This document shows, one piece after another, positions 53,438 through 64,000 of a stretch of DNA of 64,000 bases (positions are counted from its first letter, which is position 1; the number at the start of each line of letters is the position of its first letter). The stretch lies in the NCBI GenBank assembly GCA_023014485.1, contig JAJOZX010002572.1:564501-628500 (forward strand), in the 5' to 3' direction. A program made the translations under genes and the position numbers. The DNA comes from Bathynomus jamesi (taxonomy: Eukaryota; Arthropoda; Malacostraca; Isopoda; Cirolanidae). Below the pieces are notes generated by a model that saw only the letters and a program-made list of their open reading frames with translations, was not told where the DNA came from and ran no database searches.

Positions 53438-55152
53438 CAGAGAGAGAGAGAGAGTTACAAGGAAAAGAAGTACCTTAAAAGGCCTTGCGGCCCATACCGA
53501 GGAGGTACCAATGGCAACGGCTGCCAGGGAAAAATTTTTACACCCTCAAATAGTGTGCAAGATTTGGTGTAACCTTTTCTTAAAATGATCCACGAGGAAC
53601 TCTTCACAACTTCTGAAGGTAACCTGTTCCACGTATCACAGATCTTATACGTAAAGTAATTCGCACACACACTAGTCCTAAACCGTTTCAAATCCAACTT
53701 CCAACCATTGTTGCGAGTTGGGTTATCATTTAAACTAAACATGCTTCTAAAATCGACATCGTTGAACCCTCGTAAGAGCTTGAAAACCTCGATCAGTTGA
53801 CCGCGCAGCCTCCGAGTTTCCAGCGAAAACAAGTTCAAGGCGCGTAACCGTCGATTGTAGCCCATATGCCTAACGGAAGGGATTAACTTTGTGGCCCTCG
53901 CCTGCAATCGCTCCAGCCTCTCAATATCTTTCCTGAAGGTGGGCGACCAGAAATGCACAGCATACTCCAGGTACGGCCGAACCAGGGAATTGTACAGAGA
54001 GAGCACAATCTCCTTGTTCCGGAACTGAAATTGCCTCCTGATATAACCCAACAGCTTCTGGGCTTTCTTTTCTACCTCTACGCACTGTTTGGTAAACTTA
54101 AGGTCGCTGCTAATTAGCACACCCAAGTCCTTTTCCAAATCAGTCGCCTCGATATTACTCCCCAACATCGAGTAGTCCGACTTGGGATTGGCATAGCCAA
54201 TGTGCATCACCTTGCATTTACCCAAGTTAAACGGCATTTGCCATTTTTCGGACCACTCTCCTATCCTACCTAGGTCCGCACGCAGTTGCTCGATCGCTTC
54301 CGGCGTCCCAACATTGGCCCCAAGCTTGGTGTCATCAGCGAATTTGGCGATCTGACTGACGATGCTACCGTCGATATCATTTATGTAAATGATAAACAAC
54401 AGTGGCCCAAAAACGGAACCCTGAGGAACCCCGCTAGTGACCGAGGCGCAACCCGAACTAGCCCCTTTAATTACAACCCTCTGCCGCCTATTCTTCAGCC
54501 AATTTTCAATTTACCTACCTACTTCCCCACCGATACCCAGCGCGCGCACTTTCGCCATTAGCTGGCTGTGAGGTACCTTATCAAAGGCTTTCTGAAAGTC
54601 AAGATAAAGTATATCAATCGCCCTACTCTTATCATACTCACTAAACATGACGTGGAAAAACTCGAGCAAGTTGGTGAGACACGACCTCTGCCGCCTAAAC
54701 CCATGTTGTGAGTCCCCAAGCAGCTTGTATGAATCCAAATGGTCAACGGTCCTATCCGCTATTATCCCCTCTAATAATTTATCTACAACTGATGTGAAAC
54801 TAATGGGACGATAGTTCCCTGGACTTTCGTGATCCCCTTTCTTAAAGATAGGGGTCACGTTGGCTTCCCTCCAGTCACCAGGCACCTGGCCCGTCTCCAA
54901 CGATTTGTTGAAGACTGTAGCCAGGTGGGGAGCCACCTGGTCGCGCACCTCCCGCAACACTCTGGGGAGAAACTGGTCTGGCCCAGGAGCCTTAAACGCG
55001 CTCAGTGTGTCTATTCTATCGGCAACGACTGTCGCGGTACACCGAACACTATCCAGACCAGCACCTTCGTGCCTCACACCTGGCTCGGGGATGATGTGGG
55101 TGTCCTCCCTGGTGAACACTCTCGCGAAGTACTCATTAAGCACATTGGCGAT

Positions 55153-55156
<4 letters not shown>
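53438..55156 (-). mobile_element. CR1-like LINE, copy B, 5'-truncated
   Basis: Same family as copy A and closely similar to it. The 3' UTR runs from the GA tract at 53438 and includes ccttgcggcccataccgagg. The RT is read from LNEYFARVFTREDTHIIPEP (55143) to the C-terminus. The truncation point at 55156 meets another GA tract (55157-55189). It lacks endonuclease and ORF1. It supplies the empty site for the hAT insertion in copy A. Confidence 0.9.
53455..55143 (-). pseudogene. LINE RT (CR1-like, copy B)
   Basis: Frames 55143-54511 and 54399-53455 are in the same phase. They are separated by a TAA where copy A has the Trp of GRWIENWLKN, plus flanking changes. Motifs: [50 protein letters not shown] (catalytic box), LGVLISSDLKFTKQCVEVEK and YKICDTWNRLPSEVVKSSS. 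There is a C-terminal frameshift. Apart from these lesions the RT is complete. Confidence 0.88.
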
Positions 55157-55191
<35 letters not shown>

Positions 55192-55860
55192 TTAATTGTC
55201 TTCTTTACCATAGGCCTATAAAAGTTAGCTACCTGTTCACCCGTGTTTAATATAAGATTAGCATCTGCTATGACGAGATCAGCCAAACCTATAGCGTAAT
55301 CCATTATGGAAATTTATTTGTTCTACAGAAGCGAAGGCTAACAAAGACCTTAAGATCCACTCTAAGGTTAGCCCGCGAGAAAGAAGAGAGTAGGGAGTTA
55401 AAAGAAGAGAATAAGGGGTTAAGTAAGTAGCAAAACCTATCATTCATGTGTTAACATTTATTCAGATAAAGAGAGAGAAAGACTCGCCATCATCATCCGC
55501 CGGCCACTGCCGACAATTCAGAAAAATAGTCGAAGAGAATAGGAAAGGGGTGAAAGATGAAAAAAAGTAAAATAAGAACGCTTACAAACGATGCAAACAC
55601 AGTATTAACTCAAAGAAACACTCATACCATGCAAACTACAGACATGCAAGTGAAGAGAGGATGAGAAAAGAACAAAAAAAAATGTATGAAGAGTATAACA
55701 AAAAGTGGGTTAGTTTACGCTACGAGCTACATCTAAGTTCGTGTTACTCTAATTTTTTTTTTTAATAATATAAATTTAACGCTGGCATGTCACAAGCTGG
55801 CATCAATCGTCAACAGACTCAAACCTCGACTATCACCCCAGAGCTCCTGTTGCTAATTGT
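55157..55860. other. GA tract and spacer
   Basis: (GA)16 at 55157-55189. The remainder is purine-rich with no recognised feature. Confidence 0.6.
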
Positions 55861-56394
55861 TTTATTATTTTAAACGACGTTAATATTTTTAAAATGCCTA
55901 TCTAAGCCGTTTTTAAACATATTAATGCTGGTAGAGTTCACGACGGACGCGGGAAGATTATTCCATTTATCAATTACTTTAAACGTAAACAAGTTTTTAG
56001 CGATGTTAGTAATGAAACGTCTACCACGCAGTGGTGGGCACCGTTAACCAAAAAGTTAATTTTACTCCAAAGTTAACGGAAGTTAACGATAATCCGTTAA
56101 CGATAACTATTTCTTTACTAACATTTAAAAAAATCAAGGAAAAAAGCTTTAAAACCCATAGAAAATGTTTATTTATGCAAAATCCAACAATAAATAGGTA
56201 TTTAACTGTATTTTTATCAAGTTTTGCAACTTTTTTGCTTAATAACTTTTTTTTTATTTTTAATAAAAAATGTACTGATTACATGTTTTGAAACCCTTGT
56301 AACCACTAACCATTAACTAAATTTTAATTTACCAGAGAATTATTATGGCGGGAACTGAAAGGTAAAATTAAATTTTAGGCACATTTATTAAAAA

Positions 56395-58645
56395 CTATGA
56401 CACAATGTGCTGGTTGCCCTTCAGAAAGACCAACTTCTCAAAGTTAGGCCCAACTTCCAGTCTTGACCTCTTGGGCCTCAGGATGTCCTTGCCGAGAGAG
56501 AAGAGCCGTTCCACTGCGGCAGAGGACGGAATTGGCGTATTGTACTTCAGGAAGAGGTTGATGAAGATCTGCTCCCCCATGAAGTCAGAGTCGGCCATGT
56601 CTACCTTCCCATCAGTGTCCAGCCAAGTGTCGACAAGTCTCTTGGCCTTCTGCTTGACACTGGTACTTGAGCCACCGGCCGTCCACCCAGCGAAGAGGTC
56701 GTCAGGCATGCTGCTGTCGCTAGAGCTGGTGGTGCTGTCAACGTTCCGGTTCCTCAGTGCTCTCTCGACCTCGTCCTCCATAGCGGCCCTGACAGAGAAA
56801 GTTTGGTCGCTGTCGAACCTGCGCAGCCAGTGGAGCCGGAACTCTGGGTGGAAGGCAGCTGCCAGCTGGCAGTCCGGGTCGTTCAGGTAGTGGTTGAATC
56901 GGGTGGTGACGGCTGCTACCTGGGCGTCGACCAGTGGCTTGCAGACGGCCAAGCTGCTCCTCATGCTCCTGAGCTTCATGAGGGTGATGGCCACTGTGGG
57001 AAGGAGGGTTCCAAGGTAGGCGTTCTTCTCCCCCTGGATGGTGTCGAGGGCGATAGCCACATGGGACATGACTTTGGCCCACTCCTTCAGGAAGGCTATC
57101 TCCTGGTCATTGAAGGGCGAGAGTTTCTCCGTGCGTATAAGGAACTTGTTAAGCTCAGCCTTCGTATTGGCCACTGCCAGGATGTTGTTGAGGACGACGA
57201 TGGAGTCGTACAAGGCATTCCACTTTGTCTTGCCAGGGACCACCAGCCTCCTGCCCAGTGCCTCCTCGATGGCGTCGCCGATCTGAGGACTCCTCCCCTG
57301 GGCATTGAAGAGTGCGTGAGCCTTGCCGTGGGCTTTCTTGTTGAGGGCGCTGAAGGCAGCGACGTCGGGGCCCGTCTGCTTGAGGAGGTTCGCGCCCAAG
57401 TCCACGGAGGCCACCAGATTGAAGGTGTGAGCCGCACACCTCATGTGGACTGGTAGAATGGGGTGCTCATGTTCCTCATCAAGGAGTTCGCCGAGGGTTA
57501 CAATGTTGATGGCGTCGTCACCATCAGCCGTGTCGTCCTCGTTGTCTGAGTCGGCCTCAGGCAGTTTGGCAACATTGTCGAGGTCAGGCAACAGCTCCAC
57601 CTGGCCACCATACTGGGTGAAAGCCTTCACGAAGTTGGACCCGTTGTCGGTGGTTGTCCTGACTACCTTGTCCTGAATGTTGAAGCACTCATGGACCTGG
57701 ACCATGATCTTCGTTATGACATCATAAGTGTGACGACCAGTCAGACGGGTACAGGTGAGGACAGCATGCTTCCTGGCCCTGGTGGTTGGGTCAATCCAGT
57801 GACCTGTCATGCCGAGGAAAGATCTAAAACAAAGAAACACATAAGAATACAATTTATTTTCTTTATCATTTTATGCTTATTTACTCGATATTGTACTAAC
57901 TTCATTAAATGTAGTTAGTACAATAAATATTTATAAAGAAATAAATGATAAAGATAATTACCTATTGTGAGCAGTCCAACAGTCGGCAGTGGTCGCCAAG
58001 TACGTCAACCCATCAAAAGTGTTGATGACGGCCTCCTCGACTGCCCGTTGTTGGTCATCAATGCGCCTTCCCAGGGTGCGGCGGGACATGCTGACCTTTG
58101 TTGGGTTGAGGGTCCTGACCAGGTCAACAAACTCCTCGGACTCAACCACGTGGAGCGGGAGTATGTTGTTGACGAAAAGACGGACTATCTTTTCGTCAAC
58201 AGTGAACTGGCGTACTGCAGTGCCAGAACTGGCTAAGCCCAGGGCCTCGCCTATGGTGGGCTGCCGGACCTTCTTGGCGGGCAGCTCGGGGGTTGTGGCG
58301 CCAGAGCTGCGCACGCTGCTGCTGCCGGAGGAGTGACGCTTGCCACGGCCTGAGCCAGCCTTGATATCCTCCTCAAACTGAATAGCTAAGGATGGGTGGG
58401 CCCTCTTGAAGTGTGACTTCAAATTACTAAGGCTGCTGACATGGCCTTTAACAATTTTCTTGGTCGGGAGGCATTTTTGGCACTCAAAATAGAGTATTTT
58501 TTTTGTGCTTGTCCTGACGGCTAAGCTTGAAGTAGCGCTCCAGGTGGGGCCACGGGTTTTGGAAAGGCTTCTGGTCAGACTGAGACTCAGAAGTGCCTGA
58601 GACAGAGGCGATCTCAATGTCGAGAACTTCTTCTTGGTGCTCCAT
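56395..58645 (-). CDS. hAT transposase with BED finger, one intron, one homopolymer frameshift
   Basis: The start is the ATG at 58645 (MEHQEEVLDIEIASVSGTSE). Exon 1 runs to 57962 and carries a BED-type finger (FECQKCLPTKKIVKGHVSSL with SHFKRAH downstream). It ends in the first catalytic segment, TYLATTADCWTAHN. The intron is 57961-57824 (GT..AG, 138 bp), and joining it creates NRSFLGMTGHW in frame. Exon 2 has VRTTTDNGSNFVKAFTQYGG (second D), HMRCAAHTFNLVASVD, VPGKTKWNALYDSIVVLNN, and the dimerisation domain TPIPSSAAVERLFSLGKDIL (catalytic Glu), stopping at 56395. The only lesion seen is an A-run of 8 (58504-58497) where 7 would keep the frame. The product would be ~700 aa, normal for the family. 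Confidence 0.9.
57824..57961 (-). other. Intron of the hAT transposase gene
   Basis: 138 bp, GT donor (tag|gtaatt) and AG acceptor (tgttttag|atc), AT-rich. Removal fuses ADCWTAHN to RSFLGMTGHW without frame change, which is what hAT homology requires at that point. Confidence 0.85.
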
Positions 58646-59677
58646 GGTTGAAGTTTAAAAGTTGTAGAGAATGCTTGGTAAGAGAGAACTGAACGCTGTC
58701 TAGTTGACGATAATACAGAAGAACCTAAAAAAAGTAAAATATCATCGTATAAAATATGTAACTAAACTAATAAAATATTAATTCAAACAAAATAGCAAAT
58801 TTAATTCAAAATAATATTAATTATAATATTATAATATATAATATTACGTTATATAAAATATTTTATTTTACTTAACCTTTTTCTGTGAATTTTCAATAGA
58901 AGTAATTTTTCTCTATGTAATTATTTTATCTATAAAATATTGTATCTATGAATTATTTAGTCTATAAAATAAAAATACTTTGTCCATGAATTATTTTGTC
59001 TATAAAATATTTTGTGTATGTAATATACGCAATTGTTATTCAATTCGACGACAATATTACAATCAGTGAATAAAAACTATTATTCAAATTTTACATACTA
59101 TATATACTTTTTTAGAGATTTACTAACGCAGTGTAAAAATACTTATTCATTAGTCATTACTATAAATTAATTTTCCTCAACCGTACATTTTACCATACGT
59201 ATCTCCATACGTATTAATATATATATAATATTATAGGACTTTTACTAACGTTAAAAGAACCTTACCTTCAATAAAAAGCGCACAACCCCCCTTGCGAGAT
59301 CTGGAAGCAGACTGAAGTTATGGCGGTTTGAATTCATTCGCGGAGCGGTGATCTTCCATGAATGACTCCTCGCAGTTAACGTGTTAACGGACTTTAACAG
59401 ACTAAATATCGAGTTATCGGAAGTTAACTGGTCCGATAACGATAAATGGAAATTAACTTCCGTTAATAGTCCGTTAAAAAAAGTTAACTTCGTTAATTAA
59501 CTGTTATCGGATTAACGCTTTAGTGCCCAACACTGCTACCACGTAATTTAAATCCGTTATTACGAGTATTGCTATTATCGAAAATGAACAATTTGTCAAA
59601 ATTTACGTAGCAAAACTTTATAGCAAAAATGTAGGTGTAATTTAAATAAGAAATATCGGTTTTCTGTTATATATGTT

Positions 59678-60328
59678 AGTCAAAGTGTGTAACCAGCCAT
59701 TTCGCGAAATGGCTGAAACTTTGTCATTTCGCGAAATGGCTGTTTCACTTGGTCATTTCGCGAAATGACTAAAATCTTAAGCCATTACGCGAAATGGCTG
59801 AAATTCCACCTTGATAATTTCATACAAGATCATTGCCGGTTAGGTCAACTGTATGCCCGGTTAGGTCAACTGTATGCCCTTGGCAATTGCTTAAGTTGTT
59901 ATTTTCGTTAGTTTTAACGAAAATAACACGACTTAACCTAACCAATTGGCAAGGGCATACAGTTAACCTAACCGGGCCTTCAATAGCGGACATCGGAATA
60001 ACATGAAGGCTCGGTTAGTATTTGAAAACCTCTATATTGAAAATTCAAATGTGTTCAAATGTGTATTTGAAGAGTGTTTCTCACTTATTTGAACAGACCT
60101 GTGGATGTATACATGTTTTAGCAGATTTAGTTAGTTAAATAAAGGTTTCCAATTTTATTGTGATGTTTGTTATTTCTATGAATTCATGACAAAAGTCATT
60201 TTAGCCATTTCACGAAATAACCAAGGTGGAATTTCAGCCATTTCGCGTAATGGCTGAAGATGTTAGTCATTTCGCGAAATGACAAAGTTTCAGCCATTAC
60301 GCCAAATGGTTGGTTACACACTTTGACT
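59678..60328. mobile_element. 651-bp TIR element built from CGCG palindromes
   Basis: The ends are agtcaaagtgtgtaaccagc and its complement, with arms of ~130 bp. Each arm holds four spaced copies of the palindrome catttcgcgaaatg or one-base variants (ttacgcg, ttcacg), embedded in agcc/gtca..ggct contexts. The arms end at attccacctt. The centre holds a gttaggtt MITE. No ORF. Target duplication not resolved (flanks tatatgtt and aacatata are themselves inverted). Confidence 0.85.
59836..59977. mobile_element. gttaggtt-family MITE, copy 3
   Basis: A palindrome containing ggttaggtcaactgtatgcc, tandemly duplicated at the left end, and its complement at the right. The centre has tttcgttagttttaacgaaa. 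Same family as 13785-13987 and 36001-36907. Confidence 0.75.
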
Positions 60329-60594
60329 GTAACATATACAAATTAAAAACGAAAATGGGCTTCTCTTATGTAGGTTTTAAACGTAAACTAATTTAAACCG
60401 AAAAATAATTTGAACTGGTCAATAACGCATCTAAAGTAGACATTGTGCAGGTGTCATCTCTCCAGTGGAGCAAACTATGAGAGGAGAGGTTTTTATTCAT
60501 TTTCTAAGATATATAATTTCAATAACATATCCATTTCTGTTAGAATTGTATAACAACGATAAAGAAAGCAACGCTGCGATATGTTTTGTATGCA
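60329..60594. other. Spacer, possibly more LINE
   Basis: The minus strand might continue the CR1-like LINE interrupted at 59677, but the reading is too decayed to support. Confidence 0.3.
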
Positions 60595-63250
60595 GGAAGG
60601 AAGAGCCAAGGGCAAATGCCCACCAAAACGCCACCCACCCGCATAGAAGAAGAAGAAGAAGAGAGAGCCGAAATCAAGATCCAAAGTTTTCAGATGCCTG
60701 GACACTGCACTTGAAGGATTGGAAGTCATAGACGGAGAAAGATAGAGTGAGGAAGATTTTTCCAGAGTTGACCAGTTGAATAGATGAAAGAGTGAGAATA
60801 CCGATTAACTCTTGCATTAGTGAGTTGGACACAAGAGGAATGAGATTGCGTCAAAAGTCTGGTAATGAATGTTCTCTTTAAAGGAGGAAGCACGCAGTTA
60901 GAGAATTCAGAAGCAATAATAATAGCAACTATAATAGCAACTATAGTAGCAGTAGTAAAGAGCGAGTGAGGTAACATTGCGGCGAAGAGAGAGGGATTGA
61001 AAACAGTCGGTAAGAGGCGGGGAATTCATGAGACAAAAGGCTTTGATTCCACCCGGTCAAGTAGTGTGTGGGTTGAGCCACCCCACACATGAGAAGTGTA
61101 TTCCATTCAGGGGCAGACAAAATCCTTGTACAGAGAGAGAAACTGAGACAGGGTGAATAAACTGTGGATACGGTATGACACACCTAACCTATTAGAAGCT
61201 GTTTTGGAAAGAGAGTATATGCAATCTTTGCAAGAAAGGTCACGAGGAAAGGAGACGCCAAGAATGTTAAGAGAAGAGGAAGGATTGAGTTGTGTGTTGG
61301 TGAAGGTAAGGGGATAGTTGTACGGAAGATTATGACAAGTAGAGAGATGGAGGAACCGAGTTTTTGAAGCATTGAAAGCCTCAAGGTTTTCTCTGCCTTA
61401 TCAGATATAGCAGAAAGATCAGAGGTCAGGTGCATCATAGCCATCCTACGCGAATCATGGAGTGACTGTTGAGAAGAACGTTTTGTTAAGCGGGTGGAGA
61501 AGTGAAGGGTGGAATCATCAGCATAGGAGTGGATAGAACAGGAAGTGCGGGTTAATAGATCATTGATAAATACAAGGAAGAGAGTGGATGACAGGAAAGA
61601 GCCCTGAGGAACACCACTGTTAATAGCTGTAGGAGAAGAACAGTGGCCATCTACAACTGCTGGTATAGATCGGCCAGAAAGGAAATCAGAGCTGAAAACA
61701 AAGAGATGGATAGGAACTGAAGGATGACAGTTTGGAAGTTAAAGATTTCTGCCAGACTCTATCAAAAGCGTATGATATGTTTAGCGCAATTTGCAAAAGT
61801 TTCACCAAACTCCCGAAAGGAAAATGACCAAGAATCAGAGATATGGAAGATCACCAGCAGAGCGTCCCCTTACGGAAACCATACTGTGGATCCGAAAGAA
61901 GATTGAGAGTAGAGAGGTGTTTAAGAATCTTCCTATTAAGGATAGATTGAAAAACTCTAGAAAATCAAGAAATCAAAGCACGATAGTTGGAGAGTTGAGA
62001 GCGGTCACCCTTCTTTGGGACAGGCTGAATGAAAGTGAACTTCCAACAGGAAGGAAAAGTACAAGATCAAATACAAAGACGAGAGAGTTTTCCTAGGTAG
62101 GGTGTCAGCACAGAAACACAGTTCCTGAGAACAATAGGAAGGAGCCAATCAGAACCGTACGCCTTCTTAGAGTTGAACCCAGACAGGGCAAAATAAACAT
62201 CTTTAGAAGAGATTCTAATTTCAGGCACAATTAAGTTAGAGGGAGGAGGAGATGGAAGAATAGCACCGGAGTCGTGCAGGGTTGAGTTGGAGAAGTAGTT
62301 TAAGCGATGAGTTCAGCTTTATCAGAAGAGATTGAGCCTCCAAAATGGTAAAGAAGAAGTAGTAAAGTTGTTGAAGAAGTTCTTGGCTAGGTGCCAGATA
62401 GAACGAGAAGAATTACAATTAGGTAGATTTCCACATTTTTTTTCTGAAATTTTTTTATGGCGAGTCGAAGAATAGATTTTGCACGATTCCCGGCAGAAAT
62501 TTAAACTGAGTGAAAGTCAGGAGTTGCATGGCGACGTAACCTTCTGAAAGCCTGGTCTCTTTTGCCGGTAGCATTAGAACAAGAAGAGTTAAACAAAGTT
62601 TTTTTTTGCATTAGTAGTAGCTGAAGGTAATTCTCCATTCCGAGAGAATTACCTTTGTGATGCGTTCAGCGAACTTGGAGGGACCACGGTCACGGAAGCA
62701 GTAATCATTTCATGGGAAATCGGAGAAGTACTACCTAAGGCCCTCCCAATCAGCGGCGGCAGCGTCTTGGGACGATCCAAAGACAAAGCTGAAACGATAG
62801 GAGTAGGACCGAAAACAGATATAAGATTGTGGTCGGAGGAGCCCAACGAGGCAAAAAGCTTGGCAGTGTAAGAAGAATGATGAATGGTTAGAAATAAATC
62901 CAGAATGTTGGGCCTATTTCCAAGCCTCCAGGGCTATCGGGGATACGAGTAGGGTGCTGTACAATTTGCTTTAGATCATTCAGGAGGGAGAAATTGTAAG
63001 CTAGTTCACCAGGGATGTCAGTGAAATGGGAGGAAAGCCAGAGTGGGAGAGAATGTATTCCACTTTAGAAGCGAGGTAATCAAAGAGCTTTGGAGAGTCA
63101 TTAGAATTAGGAGAAAGAAAGACAGCGCAATTGCATTTAATTTGAGATTGGCATGTAAGCCCTAGCTGGAGGGTGTAGAATTCGGAGGATCCAAGTTCGG
63201 AAATACAAGAGCAAGTTAGGTCGTTGCGTACATATTCGAAACATCCACAT
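60595..63250 (-). pseudogene. Jockey-like LINE common in decapods, decayed
   Basis: Minus strand, high to low. The endonuclease end GSSDHNLISVFGPTPIVSAL lies at 62846-62649. Decayed RT pieces follow, then SDLSAISDKAEKTLRLSMLQ (61444). NSILPLLLTFLASPFLVTFL is recognisable as the region after the catalytic box. The C-terminus has CVQLTNARVNRYSHSFIYST then GQLWKNLPHSIF (60977-60726). The 3' UTR is CT-rich and ends at 60595 with cttcctgcata. The same 3' end occurs at 8119-8475 and 40120-40470. There are many stops. Confidence 0.8.
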
Positions 63251-63440
63251 TTGGAGTGAAATTATGTATTGAAAAAGATGTATGGTTTTAAATCGCAAAC
63301 TAATTTACATTTACTCGAAATTCAAAATAGAGTAAATTAGCTACGTTCTATTCAATGATATGGACGAGAAGTCCTTGTACCCCTAAGATATATGTTTTTT
63401 CTTTGCAGGGCCCCTATACCCCTTACAATATAAGCTTTTT
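63251..63440. repeat. Spacer with ~43-bp duplication of acceptor-like sequence
   Basis: Two consecutive copies of a unit with taccccttacaatataagct / tacccctaagatatatgttt, each followed by a T/C tract and tttgcagg (63376-63409 and 63416-63451). Each copy ends like a 3' splice site. Confidence 0.6.
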
Positions 63441-64000
63441 CCTTTGCAGGGTTTAATAATGGTAGACAAAGTTCATACAATACTGATGATCGTATTATAA
63501 TAAGCACATGGGTGCATGAACGTCGAAACACAGGTGATACGATAGCTACCATAAAGAATGTTTAGTGAAATATTTAACAAAGATCCACCAAGTAAAATAG
63601 CGTTGCTTCGTTGGGAAAAAACAACTCTTCAACACTGGTAGGTAGCATTAAAGATTTACCGCGTACTAGCAGAACATCAACCCGACAAGACACATGTGCT
63701 CCAGTTGAAGAATTGATAAATTAATCACCCTTTAAATCAACAAGGAAGAGATCTTCAGAACTTTGTATCCCAAGATCAGCGATGAGAGACCATATGATAA
63801 GACTTGAAAGTTAGGCCGTGACGTCCTAATTTTGACACTGAACTAGCTGATCATGACAGGGATAACAGGAAAACATGCTGCGAAGAAATGCTCCGCATCT
63901 TCACAAGTCCTTCCCGAGGAAAAGTTTTTACAATGATGAATGTGCTATTTATCGCAGTAGCCGGTCACGAAACATTTGGGCAAAAGAAAATATCCTCCTT
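63441..64000 (+). pseudogene. Mariner-type transposase N-terminal part, runs off the right edge
   Basis: Broken plus-strand frames read FNKDPPSKIALLRWEKTTLQ (first helix-turn-helix region), then GSIKDLPRTSRTSTRQDTC (linker). SPFKSTRKRSSELCIPRSAM follows (second HTH, TRKRSSELGIP-type). A segment up to SFYNDECAIYRSSRSRN contains the first catalytic D (NDE). Frameshifts occur near 63560 and 63800. The rest lies outside the window. Confidence 0.7.

Larger units (their letters stand above)
56029..59535 (-). mobile_element. 3.5-kb hAT transposon, nearly intact
   Basis: 3507 bp with ends cagtggtgggcaccgttaac and gtgcccaacactg. The perfect 8-bp duplication is ctaccacg (56021-56028 and 59536-59543). 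Dense gttaac/cgttaa motifs lie inside both termini (56040-56115, 59375-59520). It encodes one two-exon transposase on the minus strand (58645 to 56395). 58700-59280 is AT-rich 5' leader without other ORFs. It is inserted in a dead LINE and is clearly younger. Confidence 0.95.
55861..59677 (-). pseudogene. CR1-like LINE RT C-terminus, interrupted by a hAT
   Basis: The minus strand on the high side of the hAT (59677-59536) ends with YVNFDKLFIFDNSNTRNNGF and KLRG. It resumes on the low side (56020-55870) with GRRFITNIAKNLFTFKVIDK, then WNNLPASVVNSTSINMFK. The join across the hAT is exact at its 8-bp target site. This is a third CR1-like family, diverged from copies A and B. Only the last part of the RT is recognisable. 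Confidence 0.75.

Noticed and set aside
56803..57456. 217-codon plus-strand ORF, and overlapping frames at 57038-57439
   Set aside because: Antisense or out-of-frame shadows of the GC-rich hAT transposase exon 2, which has a full domain match.
60465..60731. 88-codon plus-strand ORF with Arg-rich stretch
   Set aside because: Covers the CT-rich 3' UTR of a minus-strand LINE on the antisense strand.
61724..62096. Plus-strand ORFs of 60-101 codons
   Set aside because: Antisense to decayed LINE RT; no independent support.

Overview
This window is eukaryotic, intergenic, repeat-dominated DNA. I recognise no host protein-coding gene. The mix of CR1-like and jockey-like LINEs, many Tc1/mariner families (DD41D, DD34D, DD37E), several hAT families, Penelope-type termini, 5S- and tRNA-derived SINEs and abundant TA/CA/GA microsatellites points to an arthropod. 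A LINE whose 3' part occurs three times here resembles one I know as abundant in decapod crustaceans, so a decapod is my best guess (inference, moderate confidence).

Layout. 1-5.9 kb: a 5S-derived SINE, a decayed CR1-like LINE, a mariner derivative, and a second LINE split by a giant palindromic DD41D element. 5.9-9.4 kb: a plus-strand LINE with two later insertions. 9.4-10.8 kb: a nearly complete DD37E transposon with one frameshift. 10.85-14.2 kb: a long-TIR element filled with a LINE, a tRNA-derived SINE, a hAT and MITEs. 14.2-19.6 kb: a Penelope-type palindrome, a second 5S SINE, and a ZMYM-like hAT split by a 1.07 kb foldback. 19.9-21.6 kb: a frameshifted member of a multicopy protein family of unclear function. 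22.7-26.2 kb: a decayed region with a protein-primed-type DNA polymerase B fragment (Polinton/Maverick-like relic) and unrecognised ORFs. 26.2-32 kb: low-complexity DNA, minisatellites, a tRNA-Ser-like SINE and a Merlin-like element with an 8-bp target duplication. 32-40 kb: a TIR element inside a SINE, a palindromic Tc1 half-element carrying a 5S SINE, three mariner derivatives and a 30-bp minisatellite. 40-48 kb: LINE and Penelope-type tails, a 1.4 kb mariner, and a hAT deletion derivative. 46.5-55.2 kb: two CR1-like LINEs, one with ORF1 esterase, endonuclease and RT, and with a hAT in its 3' UTR that itself holds a mariner. 55.9-60.3 kb: a 3.5 kb hAT with perfect TSD, a spliceable transposase gene and only one visible lesion, then an element built of palindromic CGCG motifs. 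60.6-63.3 kb: a decayed jockey-like LINE. 63.4 kb to the end: a decayed mariner-type transposase running off the edge.

The elements do not form a pathway. They form a stratified record of insertions, and several boundaries can be read to the base because target duplications, or an empty site, are present in the same window. The same hAT family occurs as a near-autonomous copy (56029-59535) and a deletion derivative (44656-45582), and DD41D mariners occur in several internally deleted forms.
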